This document shows positions 42,125 to 49,248 of a stretch of DNA of 64,000 bases, one piece after another; positions within the stretch are counted from its first letter, which is position 1, and each line of letters begins with the position of its first letter. Under the pieces are notes generated by a model. It did not search any database. It was given only the letters and a program-made list of their open reading frames with translations, and was not told where the DNA came from. The DNA is from Oxydemutator sp963693105 (GTDB taxonomy: Bacteria; Pseudomonadota; Gammaproteobacteria; Poriferisulfidales; Oxydemutatoraceae), in NCBI GenBank assembly GCA_963693105.1, contig OY843752.1:310001-374000 (forward strand). The letters are read 5' to 3'. Position numbers and translations under genes: made by a program.

Positions 42125-43042
42125 TCAAAAGAGGTATCTGCCGGCGCCAATGATGGCGAATACAAAGCCCACCAAAGTCCAAAAAGCCCGTCTGTAAAAC
42201 CGCGCTTCGTGAGATGTGATCTGTTCCCCGATTTGTCTGATTCCCGCCTGAACCTCATCGAGTCTTTGACCGAGAGCCTTGCTGTCCGCCCTGGCTTCTG
42301 TCCGGATTCCATCCATTTTTGCATTGAGTTCTTCATGGAGAGTCTTGATGTTTGCCTTGGTATCCTTGATGTCGATTCGGACCAACTCGATTTTTCCATC
42401 GAGCACCTTGATATCCCCTTTGACCGCCTCGACTTCCCTGCCGAGCACCTTGACTTCTGTCTTGATATCCTTGATGTCGGTTTGGGCGACCTCGACTTTT
42501 CCATCGAGCACCTTGATATCCCCTTTGACCGCCTCGACTTCCCTGCCGAGCACCTTGACTTCTGTCTTGACATCCTTGATGTCGGTTTGGGTAGCCTCGA
42601 CTTTTCCATCGAGCACCTTGATATCCCCTTTGACCACCTCGACTTCCCTGCCGAGCATCTTGACTTCTGTCTTGACACCCTTGATGTCGGCTTGGACCAC
42701 CTCGACTTTTCCATCGAGCACCTTGACTTCTGTCTTGACACCCTTGATGTCGGCCTGGACCGCCTCGACTTTTCCATTGAGCACCTTGACTTCCGTCTTG
42801 ACATCCTTGATGTCGGACTGGGCAACCTCGACTTTTCCATTGAGCACCTTGACTTCCGTCTTGACACCCTTGATGTCGGCCTGGACCGCCTCGACTTTTC
42901 CATCGAGCACCTTGACACGCCCGTCAAGGGCGCTCATGCCCTTGTCGAAGTCGCCGCGGGTTACCGGCGCACTCTTGTCCACCGGTTGCTCTGCCGGCTT
43001 TCTTGATTGCGGGCCGGGCTGCCTTACCATTGTGTTTTCCAT
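42125..43042 (-). CDS. Heptad-repeat coiled-coil protein with C-terminal membrane anchor
   Basis: 305 residues from the ATG after AAGGAG. Residues ~40-250 are an almost perfect coiled coil made of 21-residue units (VKVLDGKVEAVQADIKGVKT plus E), four in a row, then three 35-residue units that add VKVLGREVEAVKGDI. Ends in one membrane helix (AFWTLVGFVFAIIGAGRYLF). Resembles DUF1640-type or apolipoprotein-like coiled coils only in a general way. Located between precursor 5 and thyA. Function unknown. Confidence 0.75.
   Translation of the reverse strand: MENTMVRQPGPQSRKPAEQPVDKSAPVTRGDFDKGMSALDGRVKVLDGKVEAVQADIKGVKTEVKVLNGKVEVAQSDIKDVKTEVKVLNGKVEAVQADIKGVKTEVKVLDGKVEVVQADIKGVKTEVKMLGREVEVVKGDIKVLDGKVEATQTDIKDVKTEVKVLGREVEAVKGDIKVLDGKVEVAQTDIKDIKTEVKVLGREVEAVKGDIKVLDGKIELVRIDIKDTKANIKTLHEELNAKMDGIRTEARADSKALGQRLDEVQAGIRQIGEQITSHEARFYRRAFWTLVGFVFAIIGAGRYLF
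42360..42930 (-). repeat. 63-bp and 105-bp coding repeats within the coiled-coil gene
   Basis: Direct DNA repeats encoding 21- and 35-residue heptad units; high identity between units shows recent expansion or homogenisation. In-frame lengths (multiples of 21 bp) keep the coiled-coil register. Confidence 0.9.
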
Positions 43043-43227
43043 TTTGTATGCTCCTTCATGAGTTGAAAGAGAGCATTCCATTTCCAGATGAAGAGAGCCA
43101 TCATCGCCGATGGCATGAACGGTAGCATCGAGCCGACGAATGACATGCCGCCGTCCGCGAAGACCGCAATACGGAGGGGCGCACCGCCGCCCGCAGGAGT
43201 CAAAACAATCCGTTTCCTGGTCGCCAT
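43024..43227 (-). CDS. Possible small membrane protein upstream of coiled-coil gene
   Basis: About 67 residues: basic start MATRKRIVLTPAGGG and a hydrophobic stretch (GMSFVGSMLPFMPSAMMALF). TATAAT lies at 43240-43235, so the transcript would begin almost at the ATG (leaderless). Ends 19 bp inside the coiled-coil gene. It may only be 5' untranslated sequence. Confidence 0.3.
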   Translation of the reverse strand: MATRKRIVLTPAGGGAPLRIAVFADGGMSFVGSMLPFMPSAMMALFIWKWNALFQLMKEHTKWKTQW

Positions 43228-43234
43228 AGCCCCG

Positions 43235-43240
43235 ATTATA
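43235..43240 (-). promoter_or_regulatory. candidate -10 for the coiled-coil gene
   Basis: Perfect TATAAT on the minus strand in the region divergent from thyA; -35 not clear (TG-rich tract upstream). Confidence 0.4.
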
Positions 43241-43348
43241 AGCACACAACAACACACAAAACAGACCGGAAATTTCACTTGGGCAACAGAAAATCTCCAA
43301 GGCCATGTTCTTGAAATAAATTGCTTCCGACGAACGGAAAGCGCCCGC

Positions 43349-43362
43349 GTGCGTTATACTGA
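43349..43362 (+). promoter_or_regulatory. candidate -10 region for thyA-folA
   Basis: GTGCGTTATACTGA with TATACT, 21 bp before the thyA ATG; the same 14 bases occur upstream of hisA. -35 not evident. Confidence 0.4.
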
Positions 43363-43382
43363 GATGCCAACCACCGCGGCCC

Positions 43383-44180
43383 ATGCTTCCCTACCTCAAA
43401 TTGCTGACAGAGATTCTGGCACACGGCGTGAACAAGGAAGACCGCACCGGCACCGGCACGCTTTCAATCTTCGGCTGGCAGTCGCGCTATGATCTAAGCG
43501 CGGGGTTTCCGCTGCTGACGACGAAAAAGATTCATTTCAAATCCGTCGTCCACGAACTGCTGTGGTTCCTGAAAGGCGACACCAACATCGCCTATCTGAA
43601 AGACAACGGCGTCTCGATATGGGACGAGTGGGCCGACGAGGACGGCGAACTGGGCCCGGTTTACGGCGCGCAGTGGCGCAGGTGGAACACCGGCGACGAC
43701 GGCGGCGGCATCGACCAGATGCGCAATGTGGTGGACGAAATCCGGCGCAACCCGGATTCGCGCAGGCTCATCGTCAGCGCGTGGAATGTCGGCGAACTGA
43801 AGCGGATGCGGCTGCTGCCGTGCCACGTGCTGATTCAGTTCTACGTCGCCGGCGGGCGCCTGTCCTGCCAGTTTTACCAGCGCAGCGCCGATGTCTTCCT
43901 GGGGGTGCCCTTCAATATCGCCTCGTACGCGCTGCTGACGGCCATGGTCGCGCATGTGTGCAAATTGCCGTGCGGCGACCTGGTGCATTCCATCGGCGAC
44001 GCGCACTTGTATCTGAATCATCTCGAGCAGGCGCGCGAGCAGCTGGCACGAAAGCCGCTGGCGCCCCCGAGAATCCGGCTCAACGACAAGGTGGACGACT
44101 TGTTCGGCTTCCGCTACGAGGACATCGAGTTGCTCGACTACCGCGCGCACCCGCACATTGAAGCGCCGGTGGCGGTATGA
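43383..44180 (+). CDS. thyA: Thymidylate synthase
   Basis: 265 residues. EDRTGTGTLSIFGWQSRYDL, active-site Cys in RLLPCHVLIQFY, QRSADVFLGVPFNIASYALL, and GDAHLYLNHLEQ are all conserved. Methylates dUMP using methylene-THF. Overlaps folA by 4 bp. Confidence 0.97.
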   Translation: MLPYLKLLTEILAHGVNKEDRTGTGTLSIFGWQSRYDLSAGFPLLTTKKIHFKSVVHELLWFLKGDTNIAYLKDNGVSIWDEWADEDGELGPVYGAQWRRWNTGDDGGGIDQMRNVVDEIRRNPDSRRLIVSAWNVGELKRMRLLPCHVLIQFYVAGGRLSCQFYQRSADVFLGVPFNIASYALLTAMVAHVCKLPCGDLVHSIGDAHLYLNHLEQAREQLARKPLAPPRIRLNDKVDDLFGFRYEDIELLDYRAHPHIEAPVAV

Positions 44181-44833
44181 ATGTGTCGCTGATCGTGTGC
44201 CACACCCGCAACCGCGTCATCGGCGCCGGCAACCGGATGCCGTGGCATCTGCCGGCGGACCTCAAGCGCTTCAGGGAAACCACGATGGGACACGCCATCG
44301 TGATGGGACGCAAGACATTCGAGACACTGAACGGCCGCGCGTTGCCCGGGCGCAGAAACATCGTGATGAGCCGCCGCCGGCTGCAACATCCCGGTTTCGA
44401 GGTGGCGGCGGATTGCAACGCGCTTGAAAACATGGTCGGCGAAGCCCGTTTTTTCGTCATCGGCGGCAGTGAAATCTACCGCCTTTTTCTGCCGCTGGCC
44501 GACACGATACACCGCACGTTGATCGAGGCCGAACTGGACGGCGACACCTTCTTCCCCGAACTCGATCCGCGCGAATGGCAGACGCGGGAGACAGGAAGCC
44601 GGGAAGCCGACGAGCACAACCGCTATCCTCTGCGTTTCAGCGAACTCAACAGACTCGACCCGCCCGACGACGCGCTCAAGGCCCCGCTCAACGCAAGACC
44701 TGGACGTTTTACCAAATTGACGAGTGGAGCAGACTTGAAAAACAGCGCCGAGGAGCATTGCTCTACAAGAGGGAGAAGTGAGGGCGGGGCGTTCAATCCT
44801 ACACGGGGAGACAAGCCTCTGTGCAGGGAATAG
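44177..44833 (+). CDS. folA: Dihydrofolate reductase with unusual C-terminal extension
   Basis: 218 residues. SLIVCHTRNRVIGAGNRMPW, LPADLKRFRETTMG with the catalytic acid, IVMGRKTFETL, FFVIGGSEIYRLFLP are standard DHFR. The normal protein would end near SELNRLD (about 155-160); the remaining ~55 residues, Arg/Ser/Asn-rich, match nothing known to me and may be read-through into former intergenic DNA. Regenerates THF for ThyA. Confidence 0.93.
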   Translation: MNVSLIVCHTRNRVIGAGNRMPWHLPADLKRFRETTMGHAIVMGRKTFETLNGRALPGRRNIVMSRRRLQHPGFEVAADCNALENMVGEARFFVIGGSEIYRLFLPLADTIHRTLIEAELDGDTFFPELDPREWQTRETGSREADEHNRYPLRFSELNRLDPPDDALKAPLNARPGRFTKLTSGADLKNSAEEHCSTRGRSEGGAFNPTRGDKPLCRE

Positions 44834-44932
44834 GACGCTGACCATTGACCTTGCTATCCGTCAGAGTCCTGCCCCGCTCTCACCCGGATTATACCCCCCC
44901 CGCCGCCCGGATTGTGTCAAATCCCGGACGGA

Positions 44933-45763
44933 CTACGAGTCATCCGCCTGGCGCTTCGCACAAGCCACGCTGAACGCCCGCCAGTCGCCGGGGTCGAGCC
45001 GAAACGCGGTCAGCCGCCCGTCCCACACGCAGCCCGAATCCAGCGCGATACATCCCGGCATCCGCAAAAACCCCAGCGCCGCCCAGTGACCGAACAACAC
45101 CGTGTAGGCCGGATCGCGCCGGTGCGGCAACCGGTACCAGGGATGGAGGCCGTCCGGTTGCGCGCCCGGCGGCCCCGCGCAATCCATATCCATGCGCCCG
45201 TCGTCGCCGCAAAACCGCATCCGCGTCATCGCGTTGACAATCACGCGCAGCCGGTCGGCGCCTTGAAGACGCGCATCCCAGCGGTCGGGCGCATCGCCGA
45301 AGAGCGTGGCCAGAAACCGGCGGCGGTCGCCCCCTTGCAGCGCAGCGCCGACTTCCGCGGCCAACGCGACGGCGGTTTCAATGTCCCACTGCGGCAACAA
45401 GCCGGCGTGAACCAGAATCAACTCGCGCCGCCGGTCCACCATCAGCAGCGGCTGACGCGCGAGCCAGCCGGTCAATTCGCCGGCGTCGGGCGCGGCGAGC
45501 ACGGCCTCCAAACCGGCGTTGTTGTTTTTCTCGATGCCCTCGGCCAGGCGCAGCAGATGAAACTCGTGGTTGCCGAGCACGCAACGCGCGGCGGCGCCGA
45601 GGCCCTTGACCAGGCGCAGTGCTTCCAGCGACTGAGGCCCGCGGTTGACCAGATCGCCCGCGAACCACAGCTCGTCGGACGCCGGGTCGAAGCGGATTTC
45701 CTCCAGCAGACGCTGTAAATCACCATAACAGCCCTGCACATCGCCGATGGCGTACAGGCTCAT
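44933..45763 (-). CDS. apaH: Diadenosine tetraphosphatase (symmetrical)
   Basis: 276 residues. Metallophosphatase motifs: YAIGDVQGCYGDL, FAGDLVNRGPQSLE, VLGNHEFHLL, LVHAGLLPQWD. Hydrolyses Ap4A and related caps to ADP. Last gene of the lptD operon; convergent with folA. Confidence 0.96.
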   Translation of the reverse strand: MSLYAIGDVQGCYGDLQRLLEEIRFDPASDELWFAGDLVNRGPQSLEALRLVKGLGAAARCVLGNHEFHLLRLAEGIEKNNNAGLEAVLAAPDAGELTGWLARQPLLMVDRRRELILVHAGLLPQWDIETAVALAAEVGAALQGGDRRRFLATLFGDAPDRWDARLQGADRLRVIVNAMTRMRFCGDDGRMDMDCAGPPGAQPDGLHPWYRLPHRRDPAYTVLFGHWAALGFLRMPGCIALDSGCVWDGRLTAFRLDPGDWRAFSVACAKRQADDS

Positions 45764-45811
45764 CGCAAGGCGGCGCGCGTCACGGGGACGCCTCGTTGCA
45801 TGGTGAAGTCG

Positions 45812-46195
45812 TCAGTGCAGGGTGTGGGGTGCGGTCAGCGCAAACTCTTCGATCTCGGCCTCGAACTCGGTGCCGTCTTCGGCGAGCATCTGGTAACTGC
45901 CGCGCATGGTGCCAAACGGCGTTTCCAGAACCGCGCCGCTGGTGTAACGAAAGCTTACTCCGGGGCGCAGGTACGGCTGCTCTCCGACCACGCCTTCGCC
46001 GGACACTTCCTGAATCTTCTGATTGGAGTCGGTAATCACCCAGTGACGCGAAATCAACTGGGCCGGAACTTTTCCCTCGTTCATAATGGTAATGGTGTAC
46101 GCAAAGACGTAGCGGTCCCTGGCCAGGTCGGACTGGTCTTCGAGAAACTGTGTTTCCACGCTCACGTTGATTTCATACAGTTTGATAGTCGGCAT
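45812..46195 (-). CDS. apaG: ApaG domain protein
   Basis: 127 residues, starting MPTIKLYEINVSVETQFL. RYVFAYTITIMNEGKVPAQL, SRHWVITDSN and GEGVVGEQPYLRPG are ApaG signatures of the fibronectin-III-like fold. Starts one base after rsmA. Biochemical role undefined. Confidence 0.94.
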   Translation of the reverse strand: MPTIKLYEINVSVETQFLEDQSDLARDRYVFAYTITIMNEGKVPAQLISRHWVITDSNQKIQEVSGEGVVGEQPYLRPGVSFRYTSGAVLETPFGTMRGSYQMLAEDGTEFEAEIEEFALTAPHTLH

Positions 46196-46196
46196 A

Positions 46197-46976
46197 TCAG
46201 GCTCTCCGTATTTCGTTGCCACAGTAGTTTACCATTTTCATAAACTGGTCAACATGCAGCGTGTCCGGCCTTTGTTCAGGATCAACTCCCAGACGCTTGA
46301 GGGCGCACCGGTCCAATACCTCTGACAGCGCGTTGGCGGCGGTTTTGCGCCGCCGCGAGAAGGCCATCCTGACCAGCGCATCCAGACGCTCGCGGATTTC
46401 CGGCGGCGGCGCCGCCTTCGGCAGCAGCCGCACAAAACCGGAGACAACCTCCGGCGCCGGCGCGAACGCACCGGGCGCCACTTCGAAAAGCGGCTGCGTC
46501 TCGAAGCAGCACGCGCTCATCACGCTGAGACGGGAGTACTCCTTGTCTCCCGGCTGCGCCGCCAACCGCCGGACCACCTCGCGCTGCAGCATGAAATGCA
46601 TGTCGGCGATGTGTTCATGGAACCGCACCAGGCGGAACAACAACGGCGTCGAGATGTTGTAAGGCAGGTTGCCGACGACTCTGAGCGCGCCGCCAAGGCG
46701 GGCGAAGTCGAAGTCCAGCACGTCCTCGCAATACACCCGCAAGCGGGCGGCGGACGTTTCCGGGGATTGCAGCCGGCGCGCCAGGTCGCGGTCAATCTCG
46801 ACCACGGCGAGGCGCGCAACACGTTTGAGCAAAGGCCGCGTCAGCGCGCCGTCGCCCGGCCCGATCTCGACCAGGTTGTCGGCGGCGGCGGGCGCGATGC
46901 TTTCGACGATGCGCGACACCACGGCCGGGTCGCGCAGAAAATGCTGCCCGAAACGCTTGCGCACCGGCTTACTCAT
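46197..46976 (-). CDS. rsmA: 16S rRNA dimethyladenosine transferase (KsgA)
   Basis: 259 residues. KRFGQHFLRDPAVV, SAM site VEIGPGDGALT, and catalytic NLPYNISTPLL. Dimethylates A1518 and A1519. Overlaps pdxA by 8 bp. Confidence 0.96.
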   Translation of the reverse strand: MSKPVRKRFGQHFLRDPAVVSRIVESIAPAAADNLVEIGPGDGALTRPLLKRVARLAVVEIDRDLARRLQSPETSAARLRVYCEDVLDFDFARLGGALRVVGNLPYNISTPLLFRLVRFHEHIADMHFMLQREVVRRLAAQPGDKEYSRLSVMSACCFETQPLFEVAPGAFAPAPEVVSGFVRLLPKAAPPPEIRERLDALVRMAFSRRRKTAANALSEVLDRCALKRLGVDPEQRPDTLHVDQFMKMVNYCGNEIRRA

Positions 46977-47940
46977 CGCACAACTGCACGGCGCGGCGAA
47001 CCGCCGCCACCAGACTCGACGGCGAGGCGCGGCCGCTGCCGGCGAGGTCAAACGCGGTGCCGTGATCCACCGACGTGCGGACAAAGGGCAGGCCGAGCGT
47101 GATATTGACGGCCTTGCCGAAACCGGCATGCTTGACGACCGGCAGCCCCTGGTCGTGGTACATCGCAACCACGACATCGTATCGCCGAAGATGGTCGGCG
47201 ACGAAGACGGTGTCGGCGGGCAGCGGCCCGTGCACCTGCATCCCCGCCTTCTTCATCCGCTCGATGGCCGGCGCGATGACGGTTTCTTCCTCCCGGCCGA
47301 GACAGCCCTGCTCGCCGGCGTGGGGATTGAGTCCGCACACGGCAATCCGGGGGGACGCGAAGCCGAAGCGTTTTTGCAAGTCGTCGTGGACGATGGACAA
47401 CGTCGTCTCGATTCGCTCCCGCGTCAGCGCGCCTGCCACCGAGGACAACGGCAGGTGAGTGGTCGCCAGGGCGACGCGCAGCCGGCCCGTTTCCAGCAGC
47501 ATCACACTTTGCGCGCCGGCGCCCGCGGCCAGGTATTCGGTGTGGCCGCTGAAGCCGACGCCCGCGCCGACAATGACGGCCTTGCTGACCGGGCATGTGA
47601 CGAGCGCCGAAAAACGTCCGGCCATGCAATCGTCAACCGCCCGGTCGATCAATTCGAGCACATAGGCCGCGTTGCGCGGGTCGGGACGCCCGTCGGCAAC
47701 CGGCGTTTTCAGCGCAACGTGGCGGACCGCAAGCCGGCCGTCGCCGACGTGCCTTTGCAAAGGCCCGGTCGTGAACGGCTCGAATGACACTTCAACGTTG
47801 AGCTGCGCTGCGCGCCGGCGCAGCAAATCCACGTCGCCGGCGACGACGACGGCGGCGTCCAGGCCGGTATGCGCCAGTGCAATCGAGATGTCCGGCCCGA
47901 TTCCCGCAGGCTCGCCCGATGTAACGATGACTGTTTTCAC
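46969..47940 (-). CDS. pdxA: 4-hydroxythreonine-4-phosphate dehydrogenase
   Basis: 323 residues. VTSGEPAGIGPDI, GHTEYLAA, GLNPHAGEQGCLGREE and MYHDQGLPVVKHAGFGKAVN include the metal-binding His residues. Step in pyridoxal phosphate synthesis. Follows surA in the classical order. Confidence 0.96.
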   Translation of the reverse strand: MKTVIVTSGEPAGIGPDISIALAHTGLDAAVVVAGDVDLLRRRAAQLNVEVSFEPFTTGPLQRHVGDGRLAVRHVALKTPVADGRPDPRNAAYVLELIDRAVDDCMAGRFSALVTCPVSKAVIVGAGVGFSGHTEYLAAGAGAQSVMLLETGRLRVALATTHLPLSSVAGALTRERIETTLSIVHDDLQKRFGFASPRIAVCGLNPHAGEQGCLGREEETVIAPAIERMKKAGMQVHGPLPADTVFVADHLRRYDVVVAMYHDQGLPVVKHAGFGKAVNITLGLPFVRTSVDHGTAFDLAGSGRASPSSLVAAVRRAVQLCDE

Positions 47941-47963
47941 GCGGCCCTTTCAAGGGCGGCGGC

Positions 47964-49229
47964 TCAAAGCCGGATGTCCACGTAGCGCCGCTCGCGCAGG
48001 CGCAGCATCCACGAACGGGTCTCCTCTTCGGATTTTCTCTTGCGGATTTCGGCGACGGCCTGCTGCCGCCACGTTTCGTCGCCGGCATTGTGTTCGCGGA
48101 TGCCCCGCACCTGCAGAAGATGCCACCCGAAGGAGCTCCTGAACGGGCCGACGACCTCGTCGCGCGGACTGGCCTTCATTTTGTCGGCAAACTCCGCCAC
48201 CATGCTCTTCGGCGAGACCCAGCCGAGTTCTCCGCCCTTGAAACTGCTGCCGGGATCCTGCGAGTACTTCTTCGCGTATTTCGCAAAATCGCCGCCGTTG
48301 TCAATGCGCTTTTTGATGGCGCGCAGTTTCCTGCGGAGGACGTCGTCCGTATCCATCGCGTTGGGCGCCATCAGAATATGCCTGACGTTGTATTGTCTCT
48401 CGACGGTCTCGGGCAGGTTGCCGCCGCGCTTGCCTTCCAGTTTGTACAGGTAGAGCGCCTTGCCGGTCCTGATAATGGGGGCGAATTCACCCGCCTTCAG
48501 CGGCGCCGCCCGGTTGGCAAGCACCGCCGGCAAATCCGCGGCGCGGCGCCACCCGAAGTCCCTGAAACGCATGTCTTTCTCCTTCGCCGCGCGCCGCGCG
48601 ACCTGCTCGAAATGGCCGCCGGTGCGCGCTTCCTCGCGCAACGACCTGAGCCGCGATGCGGCCTTTTCGCGCTCCCCGTCCGCCGCCGGCAGCGCCACGG
48701 CCAGACGGGTGAAGTGGTATTCGAACTCGATGTCGCGCTCGCTCATATAGTCCTCGATTTCCTTGTCGGTCACCTCGATTTTGTCAGTCACTTCCCGCTG
48801 CCGCAATTGATTGATGATGACCTGCTCGCGCACGCTTTCACGAAACCTGGCGTAATCGCCGCCCTCTTTCTCGATTCGCTCCTTGAGCTGGGCCAGCGTC
48901 AGCCGGTTGCGGCCGGCGAGGTTCTCCATCGCCTGGTCGAGTTGGGGCTCGGTCACGGCGACGCCGCGGCGCCCGGCCTCCTGCAATTGCAGTTTCTTGA
49001 TAATCAATTCCTGCAAAGCCTGCGAGGCCAGCACTTTCCCGGACGGCAGTTCCGCCTGCCGATCCTCCAGCATCCGGCGGAAGCGCACGACGGCGACGTC
49101 CAGTTCGCGGTGGGTGATGATCTCGTCGTCTATGACCGCGACAATGCGGTCCAGCGTTTTCTCGGCGGCGGGCAGCGCAAACGCCGCCGCCGCCAGCAGC
49201 ACCGCAAAAACCATCCGCAATCTACGCAC
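47964..49229 (-). CDS. surA: Periplasmic chaperone/peptidyl-prolyl isomerase SurA
   Basis: 421 residues from a GTG with GGAGG 9 bp upstream; signal peptide MVFAVLLAAAAFALPAAE follows. N-terminal SurA domain (DRIVAVIDDEIITHREL) and a C-terminal parvulin domain (YNVRHILMAPN, GGDFAKYAKKYSQDP, GELGWVSP). The first parvulin domain is degenerate. Assists outer-membrane protein folding, including LptD encoded upstream. Confidence 0.92.
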   Translation of the reverse strand: MRRLRMVFAVLLAAAAFALPAAEKTLDRIVAVIDDEIITHRELDVAVVRFRRMLEDRQAELPSGKVLASQALQELIIKKLQLQEAGRRGVAVTEPQLDQAMENLAGRNRLTLAQLKERIEKEGGDYARFRESVREQVIINQLRQREVTDKIEVTDKEIEDYMSERDIEFEYHFTRLAVALPAADGEREKAASRLRSLREEARTGGHFEQVARRAAKEKDMRFRDFGWRRAADLPAVLANRAAPLKAGEFAPIIRTGKALYLYKLEGKRGGNLPETVERQYNVRHILMAPNAMDTDDVLRRKLRAIKKRIDNGGDFAKYAKKYSQDPGSSFKGGELGWVSPKSMVAEFADKMKASPRDEVVGPFRSSFGWHLLQVRGIREHNAGDETWRQQAVAEIRKRKSEEETRSWMLRLRERRYVDIRL

Positions 49230-49248
49230 CAGCCCTGTCCTCCATGGC

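Noticed and set aside
42360..42930. Periodic direct repeats suggesting a CRISPR-like array
   Set aside because: The period is 63 or 105 bp with no unique spacers, and the repeats encode heptads of one long reading frame.
44834..44932. Terminator or small RNA between folA and apaH
   Set aside because: Contains a C-rich run and short repeats but no convincing stem with a T-tract.
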